From Neurospora tetraspora (taxonomy: Eukaryota > Ascomycota > Sordariomycetes > Sordariales > Sordariaceae): a DNA stretch of 64,000 bases. The stretch's first letter is position 1. Each line of letters starts with the position of its first letter. The notes beneath the pieces are model-generated. The model saw only the letters and a list, made by a program, of their open reading frames with translations, was not told the origin of the DNA and made no database searches. A program made the translations under genes and the position numbers. The stretch spans positions 2,604,001 through 2,668,000 of the forward strand of contig NW_026944390.1 in NCBI RefSeq assembly GCF_033439725.1, read 5' to 3'. Shown one piece after another: positions 52,331 through 61,556 of the stretch.

Positions 52331-53129
52331 TGCTGCTTTTGGGCACTTCGACTTGGACGCAGCCAAAACGGGCACCAATCTCATCTTTGTGGGCCAGGAG
52401 GGTCTGGCGGACAGCGTCATTCTTGGGCACGAGGGCAAAGCCAGAGGGGACCTTGTGGCAACCAGGGATGTCAGTGGGGGCGAGGCGGAGAAGAGACTGA
52501 ACCTCTTTGCGGATAGCGAAGGCGTCGTTGTTGGTGAAAGGGGAGTCCTTATCTAGTCGAAGAAAGACGCGGCCGTCACTTTGGGGCAGCGTAGCCTTAC
52601 GGGTGGGGCTGGAGTGGGAGGCGGGAGTGGAATCCGCACCGCGGGCGGCAGCTTCTGCGAAAGAAATGGGCCCCTTTCCCTTACGGGTTAGGGTAGGGGA
52701 AGTGGAGACCTTCCTGCTTGTTGGGGCAGTAGGGTCCGGAGGAGGCGAGGGAGGTGAAGCAGAACTTTTCTGTAGGGCGGCGGTGATGGTCCGTGCGAGG
52801 CGGTCGGCTTCACGTGCGTGAGCGGGCGAGACGACGGAGAAGCGGGCGAGTTCGGTGTCGAGGAAGGCGGCGAAGGAGCGGTAGACCTCCGCTTTGGCGA
52901 GAGCTTCAGAGATGACGGTCTCAGCGAAGGACGTGATGGGGCCGGAAGCAGCAGGGGAGGCGGTGATGGCGTGGGCGGGACGCAAAGGGTGTCCGGCAGA
53001 GGGGTAACCGGCGTCGTGACCGGCGGCGTTGGTTTGGGGGCCCCAAGGGGCGAAGGTAGTTGTGGTTGTTGGGATATCGACCGTGAAAACGGCGATTTGG
53101 GTGGTGTTAAGGGTTTTGCGTGCAACCAA
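52272..53129 (-). pseudogene. LINE ORF1 (Gag-like), truncated by the internal deletion
   Basis: The frame begins VARKTLNTTQIAVF without a good ATG, has a Pro/Ser/Thr-rich middle and a conserved part RVFLRLDKDSPFTNNDAFAI, GCHKVPSGFALVP, ARFGCVQVEVP typical of ORF1 of fungal Tad-like elements. After VEVPK the frame changes character and stops at 52272-52274. The downstream ORF2 sequence starts in another frame at the same place, so a deletion joined the two. The zinc knuckles expected at the end of ORF1 are gone. Confidence 0.75.
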
Positions 53130-53227
53130 GCGTTAACACTAACACTTGGCGCCAAGACTTTTCGTTGTAGGAGGAAGATGTGTTTTGCTCGCCTGAAGGG
53201 ATATACGTACGAAAACTGTTCACCAAA

Positions 53228-53283
53228 GCCAACCACACCTCCCAAAAGCCAACCACACTTCCCAAAAGCCAACCACACCTCCC
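53228..53283. repeat. 20-bp tandem repeat (2.8 copies) at the LINE 5' end
   Basis: The unit GCCAACCACACCTCCCAAAA is repeated nearly three times. It may be part of the LINE 5' untranslated region, where tandem repeats often carry promoter function in this group. Confidence 0.85.
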
Positions 53284-53302
53284 AGTTAGAAGTACTAAGT
53301 AT

Positions 53303-53580
53303 ATAGAGTAGGTGTCAGGGGTAAATGGTAGGGGTAAGTACCTTGTGTAGTGTATGCCTAGCCTACTCAGCTGGGCTTGGCGTAAGTGGAACGGTGCACT
53401 CGACGGCGAAGGCAATGGAAAACGGTTCTAGAAACGGGGGCGGCGTTTTTAGCTGAGTCATCCAAACCCCTGTCGAAATCTACAAAAAATTACTCCCATA
53501 GGCAAGCCACCGATTAGTGGCTTATCTATGGGAGAGCGGACGGGATCCCGAGTTTTCCACTATCTATGGCCGTATGTGCT
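53303..53580 (+). repeat. R3 and R4 arms joined at a hinge
   Basis: R3 (53303-53511) matches 5142-5406 without the 33-bp insert. The hinge ACTCCCATAGGCAAGCCAC - CGATTA - GTGGCTTATCTATGGGAG (about 53493-53533) leads into R4 (53518-53580), which matches 18656-18718. Confidence 0.75.
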
Positions 53581-55847
53581 TATTACACGCGAATCTTGGC
53601 TTTATATACCCCCAGGGACCCTATAAGCTGTTTGTTTCACGGACTGCTTGACACCGTGAACTGTGATACTGGCGGTTTGGTGAGCTTTTGGGTCGGGCCG
53701 TACCTCAACTCCATTCTTTTGGTTATGCCGGTGTCTTTGCAACAGATGAATCGTAGTACATTGGCGCGTTGCCCGTTCTAGTTGCGAATATGAGTTTGTA
53801 CCGTCTCGCTCTCCTGTAGACTGAGTGAAGAAGATCAGCCTGCGACTTTTGATTTCGACGGGTGTGATAAAGCACGTTCAGTTGAGCTTATCAGGGTTAG
53901 ATGAGTAGAAATGGGCGGGATTGGTCGAGGGTTATTTATGGCGCCAAGATCCTATTTTCAGTCTTTGACTGTTTCGCCCGCGGCTCTACTCAGCATCGGA
54001 TAGATCCGTATATAAACTGAAATTGACTTGTTCAGAAACCTCGGTATGGTTAATGGTCGGTCATGTTGAAAAGCACAGAACCACGAGACAACAAGGCGGT
54101 CACAAACGGCTGTCAGTTGAGGCTGAGCCTCTCCGACCCTGAAGCGTGACCTCCGAGGGCATGGAGGGTCAGAGGTTGATGACTGCGGAACATCCAAAAC
54201 CTCGGGGGATCAACATGATGGAGCAAAAATGGGTGGATAGCCGTCAAAGACGTTCCCCTGGATCATGGTGGGTGCCTGGCTAAAGCAGGTCCGGCCGTGG
54301 TCATCACGGCGGTTGCTGTGGTGAAGAGACCCCGGAGGTGACCAAACCTTGCCACCCGACCAACATTTGCGACACTGAGACCCCTGCTTCACCGAGATCG
54401 CGTGCGACTGCGGTTGAGGTTTTGGAAGTAAACAAACGCGGCTTCATCCTTTGTTCAGTCATCGCTTACCTCTTTTAACATGTTCAATGAGACGGTAGAA
54501 AATACAGAGACAACATACTGATATTGATAACAATGAAGATGGCGACGTCATAGGGCAGAGGGTTCTCAGGCACAGGGTTTTGCCGAGATAATCCAAAAGT
54601 GAGGGAGCTGCCCTTGCCAACTGGCGGGGAAAGCTCCACACTTTGTTTTGATCACCATCGGCTGGAGGTTTGTTGCGAACAAGTTGCCATCAAAATCACA
54701 AGATCAAGTACATGCCTACGATAACGCACAACGTTGTTGTGTTTCCCTCCTCAATTTGAATCCAGTCTCTAAAGCCGTGTCTGTACGACTTCAGAAGCGG
54801 TCTGGGTTACAGTACTGCACTGCACTGCAGCCCTACTGGCTCTGTTAGTCAACTTCTGCAAGCTGTTAGAGTGTCAATTGCAATCGGCAAGTCCTTGGGT
54901 TTACTGCCCGTGTTTGCGGTTGGCTGCCTCCATAATCACTCCCACTACTTCCACATTGTCTTATACCATGAACTGCCATATCCAGAAAGTTACGCCTGCG
55001 GTACACCATTCATACCAGTTTCAGACTCGATTCAAGTTGAGGTTCAGACCCGCGTGCTTATCACGAGCTTATCGGACTGCCGGTTCCCGCGCGTCGACAG
55101 CCAGCGGCTAAAACAGAGTCACCCTTCCAAGTTTATTTCTTCCAGAAGCAACAACTGCCACCACCAACTTTTGGCTGCCTTGACAACCAAGAACCACAAT
55201 CCCACCAACACGAGAACGGTCGCGTCTTGTTCTTGCGTCTGTAAACGCATCCTTCCGCGCTGCAGCTGCATCACACTTCTATCGACAGACGGGAAGACGG
55301 GCCTTGCCTCCTTCACTGGTAACCATGCCCTCCCCCTGCCTGCCCTGCCTGCCCCGCATCCTGACCAGCCCATCCAAGCCCTGGCCAGTGACGCAGCCCT
55401 GAACTTCGACCAGTTGCATAGCCTGGAATGACCCGTCAGCCTAACAAGTTCTTCTCCTCCAGACAACAAGCTCGACCACACATTCGCTCGTTGATCGCGC
55501 TGAGATTTCACCCACCCGACTTGTCATTCGTGCCCGACAACCGACACTTCTGACGGGCGAACACGCGACCTGCAGACCCTACCTCCCTGCGCCAGAGAAA
55601 CAACATCAACTTGTCCAACACCCAGACATTGCCTTTCGCTAGCAAAGAAAACATTCCAAACGACTATAGGCACCCTTGTTCGCTCGCAACCGACCACCTT
55701 CCCCCGCTTTCGATCGATTTGTGGCTCATCTCTGCTCGCTACATCGCTTTTCGCAGCTGGTCCTTCGACATATACGATACGATATACCCTACGCCGTGGC
55801 ATGCAAAGATTTACTGTACCTTCGCTTAACATCACAACACCGTCAAC
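53581..55847. other. intergenic region and upstream of the DnaJ gene
   Basis: No gene is supported in 53581-54870. The frame 54871-55431 (186 codons) has a natural-looking start but no domain, and the C-rich leader 55440-55847 is probably promoter and 5' untranslated sequence of the DnaJ gene. No R-family repeat is present beyond 53580. Confidence 0.45.
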
Positions 55848-58800
55848 ATGGTAGTAAAGGTGGACTACGACCGCGACTACTATGCGGACCTTGAGCTACC
55901 TTCAACGGCGGATACCGCTGAGGTGAAGAAGCAGTTCAAGAAGCTTGCCCTCAAATACCACCCGGATCGCAACCCAGGAAAAGAAGAGGAGGCCAAGGAT
56001 AGGTTCATCCACATCCAAGCCGCACATGAGGTCCTTACCGACCCGTCCAACAAGGCCAAGTACGATGCCTACCGGAAACGAGGAGGAGCTGCTACGAGCA
56101 GGTACTCAACAGCCTCTGGCCACCGCGGAAACCCATACTCGAACGTCTCGGCCGATATGGCAGACAGATATGGCGCTCCTCCTACGCGACGAACCCCTCA
56201 TATGCCGTCCCGTGCCGACCCAGGTCCGTCGGCACACGCACGCTACTCGTCTTGGGGGACAGGGACACCATCGTCCTCCTCATCTTCACGTCCAGTCCCA
56301 CCAAAGACGGCATCTGCTGCCGACAACTTGCGCGCATGGGATGCTATGCGGTCAAGCACCAAGACAGGCCAGACATCTTCGTCAACGCCCAAGTCGTCGG
56401 GTTATGCGTCAGCACGAACGGAACGGACCGAACGGACCGAAAGTGCCAGGAGGGAGCCGCCTCCAGTACCACCACGGACCGCGGGGCAGGCTCGTCGTGC
56501 CGATGCTGCCTTTGGTACCACCAGACGGGCTGGCTATTCACCGGATTCCCCAGTGGGCGACGAGCCATCTGTGTCGAGACATAACTACACTTCCAGCGCC
56601 CACTACACGGCTACGACCAACATGTTTGAGGATACCGCCGCTAACATCAGGAAATCACGGCCGCAATCGTCCCCCACCCCGGTTGACCCTTTGAGCGAGA
56701 AGTTTAGTGAGACATACCTGGACAGCAGACAACGGACCCCATATGCCTCCCATATCGGCGAAAAGTTCAACCCCTTTGAAGGAGCCAACGTCAACAGAGC
56801 AAAGTCCATGAAAGACCCCTCCCGGCCCACCGAGGAATCCGAGGAAGAGGTGCCCCCTCCGCGCCCGTCGCGACAACGCAGCGCTAGTGTCGGTGAGTCC
56901 AACAGCTTCGGGAAGGCGGCCAACGGCGGGACCACATCCTCTGGAACCTCAAAAGCTGAGCCGCGAGCCAGCGCGCGATATTATGCCCAGGAAGCTGAAC
57001 CCAGGTCAGCACCCAATACAGCAGCCAACCCGACGCCGCGTGCGTCCAGCTCGTCAATGAGAAGCAACCCGAATGGTATGTCAGCTTTGTCTGTATTTTA
57101 ACGTACAGTGGCTAACGCTCCCACAGCTCAACCCGGTACCTCGGAATCAGCGCAGGAGGGCCCCAAAGTGTACGCTCCATCTCCTTTCTTTAAACCCGAT
57201 GAATACTTCAAATCAACCTCCTCTTTCGGTCAACCCAGCAAGATTCGACCGCCGCATGTTTTCAGTCATGCCGGCGCGGGAAGTTACCGCGGAAGAGCTC
57301 ATGAAGATACGGCAAATAACCGGAAGTCTCATGGCAGGGAAACTCCGAGTGGAGATCAGTCGACCTCCGGGGACATGTCTTCCTTTGAGAAGGATATGCA
57401 CGACCAGCTGCAGCTTCTCCTGGGAAGGCGTAAGATGCATTCACGGAGACAGCATATAAAGCCGACCGACAACCCCCTCTCGCCTAGGAAGACCAACGTA
57501 CACAACAGGGTCCAAAAGCAGCGAGCGACTAACAGCGTATACCCCAATAGTTTCACCGTCCCCGACGACGATGGATACACCCAGAAGCAACAGGCATCAG
57601 GCGACTTCACCCGGAGTGGCGTTCATAACATCAACGCCAGCTTTGTGGACCAGGAAAAGGTTGGTGCAGGATTTCAGTTTAACGCCGGTGGATCGACCAC
57701 CATTCCCGGAGCTGACGCCTTTTCGCGCGCAAAGCAACGAGCACGCTCGGTTCCCCGCGGCCGCCAATCACCCCTCAAAAAAACTTATACGTCTTCCAAC
57801 GAATCGGTCAGCGGCGCCACTCGTCCGCCGAGCGAGACGAACGATGCAGGTAAGAAGCCAAGTGCCTTTGACGCCGGTCAATGGCAAGCAGAATTCGGTC
57901 CGCATACCTTTGTTCCGCCTCCGACCGCCAAGAAATCATCGACTTCGCCTACGAGAAATGTGCGACCGATCCGTAAGCCGAGGCCGGTAAAGATGACTGC
58001 GGGCACTGCTGGCCTGGTTGATGAGGAGGAGACCAGCAGCAGCGATGGGAAGAGCAGGTCGAACTCGGCAGCTGGTGTCGATGAAAGCAATATCAATGGA
58101 GCGCCTAGCCCTATGGCCATGGATATCGACGATCCTCCCCCGCCACCTACTCCGGCACACGCTGTTCCTCCTGCTGCGCCGCCCCCGACTCCCGCTCATG
58201 GCATTCCCACACACCTGAACGTGAACGGGGCCAGCGCGCGCAATGTCAACTTGGAGCCATCCAAGCCTGAATGGCGCGCCGGCAGCCTCAACAACGGCGT
58301 CAAGACATCCAACGGCACCAGCTCTCGCCGCAGCAGCAGCGCTGCCAACACCACCCACCGGCCCATCCCCGTTGCCAACGCCGGCTCCGAGGACAGCGAC
58401 CTCCGCCCCATTTTCGGGAACTTCGACGTCGATAAACTCGTCAACCCCGGCACAGGTCTCAACTCGTTTTCGGCGGACCTCAAGTCCAACCTCCCCTTCG
58501 AATCCAGGGCGTCGGCTAAACTCCCGCCCTTCGAGCGCGAAAAGATCAAGCCGAAGAACATCAACTTCCCCACCCCGCCCAAGGCGCCCAGCCCACCGGC
58601 CGCGCTGGCAACCCCTAGTCAGATGACCGCCTCGCAGTGGGTGCTGTACGCCGAACAGTTCAAGTTGTACATCCACCAGTTCAACACCTTCAACGCGCGC
58701 GTGGTCGATCACTTCGCCGCCCGCAAGATTAAGAACGAGCAAAAGGGCGCTGCGTGGGTCACCCAGCTGGGCGATAAGGAATTGTTGGAGTATCTGGCAT

Positions 58801-58958
58801 GGATGGAGGAGGACAAGACGGTGATGCAGAAGTGGGCTCAAGCCAGGGAGGCACACGAGTTGAACGTGATGGAGTTCGCGAGGTGGAAGGAGAGGGTGAG
58901 GAGCGGTGGTGGTGCTGCTTCCGTGACGGCGGGAGATGGAACGGGAGGTGGGACGTGA
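55848..58958 (+). CDS. DnaJ-domain protein with long disordered middle and conserved helical C-terminus
   Basis: Start at ATG 55848 (CAACATGG context). The J domain spans residues 6-75 (DYYADLELPSTADTAEVKKQ) with the HPD motif at 38-40, which activates Hsp70. An intron at 57076-57126 (GTATGT to CCACAG) joins NPN to AQPGTSE in frame and gives 1019 residues. Residues 90 to about 880 are low-complexity Ser/Pro/Arg/Thr-rich and surely disordered. The last 120 residues are compact and helical (MTASQWVLYAEQFKLYIHQF, then YLAWMEEDKTVMQKWAQARE) and look conserved. Neither a Cys-rich zinc domain nor a membrane segment is present, so this is a class III (type C) J protein, probably cytosolic or nuclear. 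The frame after the TGA at 58956-58958 remains open for 282 codons; see the next entry. Confidence 0.85.
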
Positions 58959-59021
58959 CTGTATGGCGGTGCCCGTTACAACCGCTTTAACAAGAGAATT
59001 GGTTTGGGTACGAGTGGTCGG

Positions 59022-59804
59022 ATGACGAGTGAGGAGTGGGCCAAGGATTTTTGGAGTCAAGGGGTGAGGAAGGGGAGTTGGAGGGAGTGGAAGATGAGAA
59101 TCGAGAATGAGGGGGAGGTGTTTTGGGTGCGGTATGGGGAGGTGATGAACAAAGTCACGAGCAGGGCTGTCGTGACCGCGATGGTTTATGAGGCTCTTCT
59201 CAGACTTGGATTGTTCAGTCAGATTGGCGAGACGGTGTTGAGTCTGATTATGGGGGCGGTGGTTGTGCTGGTTTCGGGGTCTGCGGCGTGGTTTTTATCC
59301 GAGTTTGTTGTGGATGACGATGAAAACGGAATCGAACTCTTGGACGAGGAACGAGAAGAGCACGACGACCATGAACAACAACGCCAGCACGAACACCAAG
59401 ACGATGACGAATCATGGCAGGGGCTGAGTGACCGAGAGGAAGAAGATGCCGACGACGAAGATCAATCCGAACCAGAACCCGAGTTACCATCCTCGTCAGG
59501 ATCATCAGAATCATCAGAATCATCATCCGAAGACTACGAAGAGCAACAACCCTACTACGAAGGCTCCGACTACGTCTACGAATACGAGTCCGATTACTCC
59601 GAATATCAACCGCGCCGACGACGATCACGTAGCCGAGCGCGAGGACGGAGCCAGAGCCATCAAGATGTGGACTTTGAAGTTGAATACCTATCCAGTCTCT
59701 CACTCGGTGAAGGCGAACCTGGCGGTGGTAGTGGTGGTGGACCGAGATACGGACAAGAGGGAGGAGAGGGGTATATCTCGAGTTGGTCGGGTTTTTCGGA
59801 TTAG
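59022..59804 (+). CDS. acidic, low-complexity protein with membrane helix, or extension of the DnaJ gene
   Basis: From ATG 59022 (MTSEEWAKDFWSQGV) a 260-residue frame encodes a helical start, a hydrophobic stretch of about 35 residues (VLSLIMGAVVVLVSGSAAWF, about 70-95), then a strongly acidic Asp/Glu/His/Ser-rich tail with Tyr-rich patches and an Arg/Ser dipeptide stretch. It looks coding. It begins only 63 bp after the DnaJ stop and in the same frame, with no stop in between. So it may be a separate small gene, a readthrough product, or a final exon reached by removing a 99-bp intron at 58896-58994. I do not recognise a family. Confidence 0.5.
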   Translation: MTSEEWAKDFWSQGVRKGSWREWKMRIENEGEVFWVRYGEVMNKVTSRAVVTAMVYEALLRLGLFSQIGETVLSLIMGAVVVLVSGSAAWFLSEFVVDDDENGIELLDEEREEHDDHEQQRQHEHQDDDESWQGLSDREEEDADDEDQSEPEPELPSSSGSSESSESSSEDYEEQQPYYEGSDYVYEYESDYSEYQPRRRRSRSRARGRSQSHQDVDFEVEYLSSLSLGEGEPGGGSGGGPRYGQEGGEGYISSWSGFSD

Positions 59805-61556
59805 GTGTTCGGCTTTCCTTCTTCGGCTGCTGCCTACTTTACTGTTAGGCTTGGGATACCAGGCCTGAGATGAGGAAGGGGTGAAACCGTGAAAGGTGTT
59901 GTGGTTGAGAAGAGGACTGGAGGGAGGGCCTGGACCTGGACCTGGACCTGAGGGACACAAGACAGCTCAGGCAGGCATCGAAAGCATTGTGTATTTTTTC
60001 TTGATACCCGGATTGGAGGTTACGTTACGTATAGCTACGTAGGTATGGCACCACAGAAAGTATGTGGCTGGTTGGCCTTTGTTACCACACTACTCAACTT
60101 ACATTGCTCTTTTCTTTTTCGGTAATGAGTGAACGGCTGGCTGAACGAATAACGGCTATAGACGAGACGGATGATCTTATGAATAGACATGGTATGATAC
60201 TTCATAATTGTGTACAAACTGAGTCTGTCTGTTTGATCGAAAATGGAGAGAGAGAGAGAGCTTGAAGTAACCAAAAGCGCCCCGGACAAGATATTGATCA
60301 CAGCACACCGCACAAATCATGGCTGACAGACAGCTGGAGAGGTAGTGAGTGAGTGACTGGGGTGGGTGAGTGAGTGAGTAACCTTATATGTCAAACTACA
60401 TAGCTACCAAACAATTTACAAGACGAACGAATTCAACTCGGATCTTTCATGCGTCCTCGTATTGAAGTTATCAAGTCGGACTGATCTTGAATCAGCAGGA
60501 CATCTTCACTTACAAAGTAATGAGCTCTAGAGCGGCCGCGACAGGTTGAGAGAGTTTATTTTCTTGTAAAACGCGTATACTAATTGGATGGACTACGTAC
60601 TTATGTACTATGTACGTACTCTATGTACGACCACCAGTTTGTCCCATATAACATTAAGAACTTACGGTAGGTAACTCACTTCCCAGGCACTCTTTCTTTA
60701 TGAACAACGAATATGCTTGCTCTCTTATGCCTACCTCTTCATGTTCACAAAAAGTGAAAGCGGAACGTCATTATTGATCTAGATAGCTGTTTCCTTGTTT
60801 GTTTACAGTCCAATACTGGTTTGTTTGTTTGTTAGCTCGCGACCTCTGGTCAATTTGTCCAGGCGTTTCAACAACAAGTTGATGTGTTTTCTTCGATAAG
60901 GGGGGGCTTGAAATTAGCATGAACACGTCAAATCAGATACTGGTAATCTGTTTTTGACTATTATTTATGCATTTTAACGTACCATTGCGGCGTTCAGGAT
61001 GGGTTGGCATGTGTCTTACTCGGGGTACCGAGCTAACAAACAAACCAGCATTGGACTGTAACTTGATTCGTTATCTCCAAGCAATGTTTGCTCTGACGCT
61101 GATGATGTTTGCAAACGCTGTGTCTGATGATCAGACTTGCCCATGACCTGACCATGCCAATCCATGTCCTTGACTCCGTCATGAATCTTCAGCCCTTCTA
61201 ACACCTGTATGCCATAAATTCATGCAATAAATATAGTTCACGCAATATCCGCTCTATTCTAGCTCACCGTCGTTTTTCGTCACCTTGTTTTTCATTATCC
61301 GGTTTTCCCATTCCATTTCTTTCCTTCATTGTCTCATCGTGTTTATTTTCCTTTATGACCAACACCGATGACAACCACATACACTCGTACTTTGGTATAT
61401 ATGTAAATCCCTCCTCCTCCTCGTTCCCTTTCTTTCTTCCGTCCTCTCACCGTCCCCCTCCCCCTCCCCATCTCTTTCAAGCACCTTCACCTCCACCACC
61501 TCCACCTCCACCTCCATCCCTCTATTAACCATCGCCCAAAACTATTTAAGTCGTAC
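59805..61556. other. intergenic region between the acidic frame and NMA111
   Basis: AT-richer DNA with simple repeats: GAGTGAGTGA tracts at 60343-60380, a TACGTACT/ATGTACGTAC cluster at 60595-60630 and TTTGTTTGTTTG at 60819-60831. A string GAGCTCTAGAGCGGCCGC is at 60522-60539. The last 150 bases (61440-61550) are CCTCC-rich. No gene or RNA gene is supported. Confidence 0.45.

Larger units (their letters stand above)
49046..53300 (-). mobile_element. Tad/I-like LINE retrotransposon, internally deleted
   Basis: A 4.25-kb non-LTR element in minus orientation. The 3' tail (49046-49070) is ATAAC plus AAC repeats. Next come ORF2 (reverse transcriptase plus RNase H) and ORF1. The part normally between ORF1 and the reverse transcriptase, which encodes the apurinic-type endonuclease, is missing near 52335. 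The 5' end near 53300 abuts an R3 arm and holds nearly three copies of a 20-bp tandem repeat (53228-53283). No clear target duplication is visible. Confidence 0.85.

Noticed and set aside
52818-53306. Plus-strand frame of 162 codons over the LINE 5' part
   Set aside because: It is antisense to ORF1, Gly/Asp/Glu-rich by composition, and ends in the 20-bp tandem repeat.
49030-53320. Possible target-site duplication around the LINE
   Set aside because: The left flank (ACTCCCATAGAC) and right flank (AGTACTAAGTATATAG) share no convincing direct repeat. The similar CTCCCATAG at 53.5 kb belongs to the R3 hinge, 190 bp away.
54871-55431. 186-codon frame upstream of the DnaJ gene
   Set aside because: No domain, unusual composition (His/Ser/Pro) and location in the likely leader region. 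I kept it as intergenic, although an upstream gene cannot be excluded.
57936-59060. Minus-strand frame of 374 codons
   Set aside because: It lies opposite the DnaJ gene, whose protein is supported by the J domain and intron. The antisense product shows no motif.
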